From assembly GCA_045543455.1 (NCBI GenBank), contig JAZQMK010000007.1, positions 1 through 15,705 on the forward strand: a stretch of DNA of 15,705 nt. The letters are read 5' to 3'. The translations under genes and the position numbers were made by a program. Under the pieces are notes generated by a model. The model saw nothing but the letters and a program-made list of their open reading frames with translations. It did not search any database and had not been told where the DNA came from. Below are positions 14,582 through 15,705 of this stretch, in pieces (the stretch's first letter is position 1; every line of letters begins with the position of its first letter). Source of the stretch: SIG291 sp045543455 (GTDB taxonomy: Bacteria; Bacillota; Clostridia; Lachnospirales; Lachnospiraceae).

Positions 14582-15537
14582 TGACTTTATATGTGGTTAA
14601 GGATTTTCTGCAACGAATATATGGCAAATTTCATATGTATATAGTACCGGCGTTAAAGCTTATACTTACCCTTGTGGCAATCGGTGTTATTAATTCTCAG
14701 ATTGGTTATATGGCTAAGCTTAAGAATCCGTTAATTGTATTTCTTATTGCAGTAATATGTACATTTATGCCTAATTCATTAACAATATTGGTGTTGGCAT
14801 TGCTTATAGTGCTACATTTGTTGGCTCATTCCATAGAATTAGCTGCTATAGTGTTGTTTGTGTTTGTTATATTATACCTTATATATTTTAGATTTGCTGC
14901 AAAGTCATGCTATGCCGTAGTTTTAACAGCTATTGCATTTGCAATTAAGATTCCTTATGTGGTACCGATTGTAATCGGCTTACTTATGGGGCCTTTTGCC
15001 AGCGTGGCAATGATATGTGGAATAGTGGTATTTTATATAGTTAAATTTGCAAAAGGATATAATATTGAGTTAATAGCTACAGAAGAAGCTAATATTCTTG
15101 ATATTGTAAAATATATTATTGAAAATGCTCTTATGAATAAAGAAATGATAGCATATATTCTGGCATTTACGATAACAGCTATTGTTGTGTATTCTATAAG
15201 AAGAATGTCAGTAGATTACTCATGGCTTATAGCAACCGGTGCCGGTGTGCTTTCCAATATAGTTTTAATGGTTCTTACTCAGATTACACTTTCGATAAAG
15301 GTGTCTGTAGGTGGAATTGTGTTAGGTGTATTTTTGTCGATTATTGCAGGTGTAGTATTATTCTTGCTAGTATTTTCGGTGGATTATACCAGAACAGAAA
15401 ATGTACAATTTGAAGATGATGATTACTATTATTATGTAAAGGCTGTTCCTAAGATAACAGTGTCAAAGCCTAATTTACAGGTTAAGAAGATAAATGCTCA
15501 AAGGACTAAGAGAGTGGCGGACGGCAGAGACGAATAG
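14578..15537 (+). CDS. Polytopic membrane protein of unknown function, upstream of cdaA
   Basis: A 319-residue protein with roughly eight or more membrane helices between residues 22 and 269 and a cytoplasmic tail. The tail holds an unusual aromatic-acidic motif, FEDDDYYYYVKAVPK (278-292), followed by a basic end (QVKKINAQRTKRVADGRDE). No transporter or enzyme motif is visible. GGAGG at 14564-14568 lies nine bases before the first of two adjacent ATG codons, so the start is 14578. It overlaps the previous gene by four bases and is followed by cdaA after 20 bases. It could be a permease-like or scaffold protein. The name and function are open; membership of the operon is firm. Confidence 0.82.
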   Translation: MMTLYVVKDFLQRIYGKFHMYIVPALKLILTLVAIGVINSQIGYMAKLKNPLIVFLIAVICTFMPNSLTILVLALLIVLHLLAHSIELAAIVLFVFVILYLIYFRFAAKSCYAVVLTAIAFAIKIPYVVPIVIGLLMGPFASVAMICGIVVFYIVKFAKGYNIELIATEEANILDIVKYIIENALMNKEMIAYILAFTITAIVVYSIRRMSVDYSWLIATGAGVLSNIVLMVLTQITLSIKVSVGGIVLGVFLSIIAGVVLFLLVFSVDYTRTENVQFEDDDYYYYVKAVPKITVSKPNLQVKKINAQRTKRVADGRDE

Positions 15538-15557
15538 AATAAAGGAGGTGCAAGGGA

Positions 15558-15705
15558 ATGGAATATATCAACGATTGGTTTGATGAATATCTATCCAAAG
15601 TATATATACCTAATATAACATTAACAGATATAATAGAGATTACAATAATTGCAGTTGTTATTTATCATATTATGTTATGGATTAAAAACACCAAGGCATG
15701 GGTGC
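15558..15705 (+). CDS. cdaA: Diadenylate cyclase CdaA, N-terminal part (3' end outside window)
   Basis: The first 49 codons (MEYINDWFDEYLSK...) run off the window. The segment has a membrane helix (TDIIEITIIAVVIYHIMLWI) ending in KNTKAWV, which matches the CdaA/YbbP pattern of a helix followed by an RGTRAW-like motif before the second helix and DAC domain. CdaA makes the essential second messenger cyclic di-AMP from two ATP, which controls potassium and osmolyte transport. AGGAGG (15543-15548) lies nine bases before the ATG. In many Firmicutes cdaA is followed by cdaR and glmM. The catalytic domain is not visible, so the call rests on the N-terminus. Confidence 0.75.
   Translation, partial: MEYINDWFDEYLSKVYIPNITLTDIIEITIIAVVIYHIMLWIKNTKAWV

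Overview
The window looks like a chromosomal segment of a low-GC gut Firmicute, most likely a Lachnospiraceae and plausibly a pectin-using Lachnospira relative. The support is AT-rich codon use, strong AGGAGG-type ribosome binding sites, a sortase-anchored multidomain pectin esterase, an Rpn-type nuclease tail, a NiaR-controlled NAD locus and a cdaA operon preceded by membrane proteins. The genus is inferred from gene content, not from a database match.

Left part (2-4117). The 3' end of an Rpn-like PD-(D/E)XK gene converges on an NAD operon, with a bidirectional terminator between them. On the minus strand lies nadB-nadC, fused in frame into one 678-residue reading frame, followed 11 bases later by niaR, the niacin-responsive repressor. 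nadA (quinolinate synthase) is transcribed divergently. The 163-base spacer between nadB and nadA holds two back-to-back consensus promoters, each with a TTTACA...TGTAAA dyad over its -35 box. This suggests NiaR controls all three de novo NAD genes and itself from one spacer.

Middle (4118-6220). A TspO/MBR membrane protein and an SfsA-family nuclease form a short two-gene unit. A MerR-family regulator with its own extended -10 promoter follows.

Centre (6221-12026). A single 1865-residue secreted protein carries, in order, a signal peptide, an N-terminal beta domain, three small beta repeats, a CE8 pectin methylesterase, an Ig-like domain, two SGNH (CE12-like) acetylesterase domains, a beta-sandwich, a Gly/Ser linker and an NPETG sortase signal. 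It should sit on the cell wall and strip methyl and acetyl esters from pectin. Its promoter has a 19-base spacer, the geometry used by MerR-type activators, and the MerR gene lies just upstream. A strong terminator closes the gene.

Right part (12027-15705). A 320-base gap holds a possible decayed coding remnant and a consensus promoter. Then come an orphan 208-residue protein and a membrane-anchored protein with a bacterial Ig-like (Big_2) domain and eleven QPTSGQ-type repeats. The last three genes form a tight operon: two uncharacterised membrane proteins, translationally coupled, and the first 49 codons of cdaA (diadenylate cyclase).
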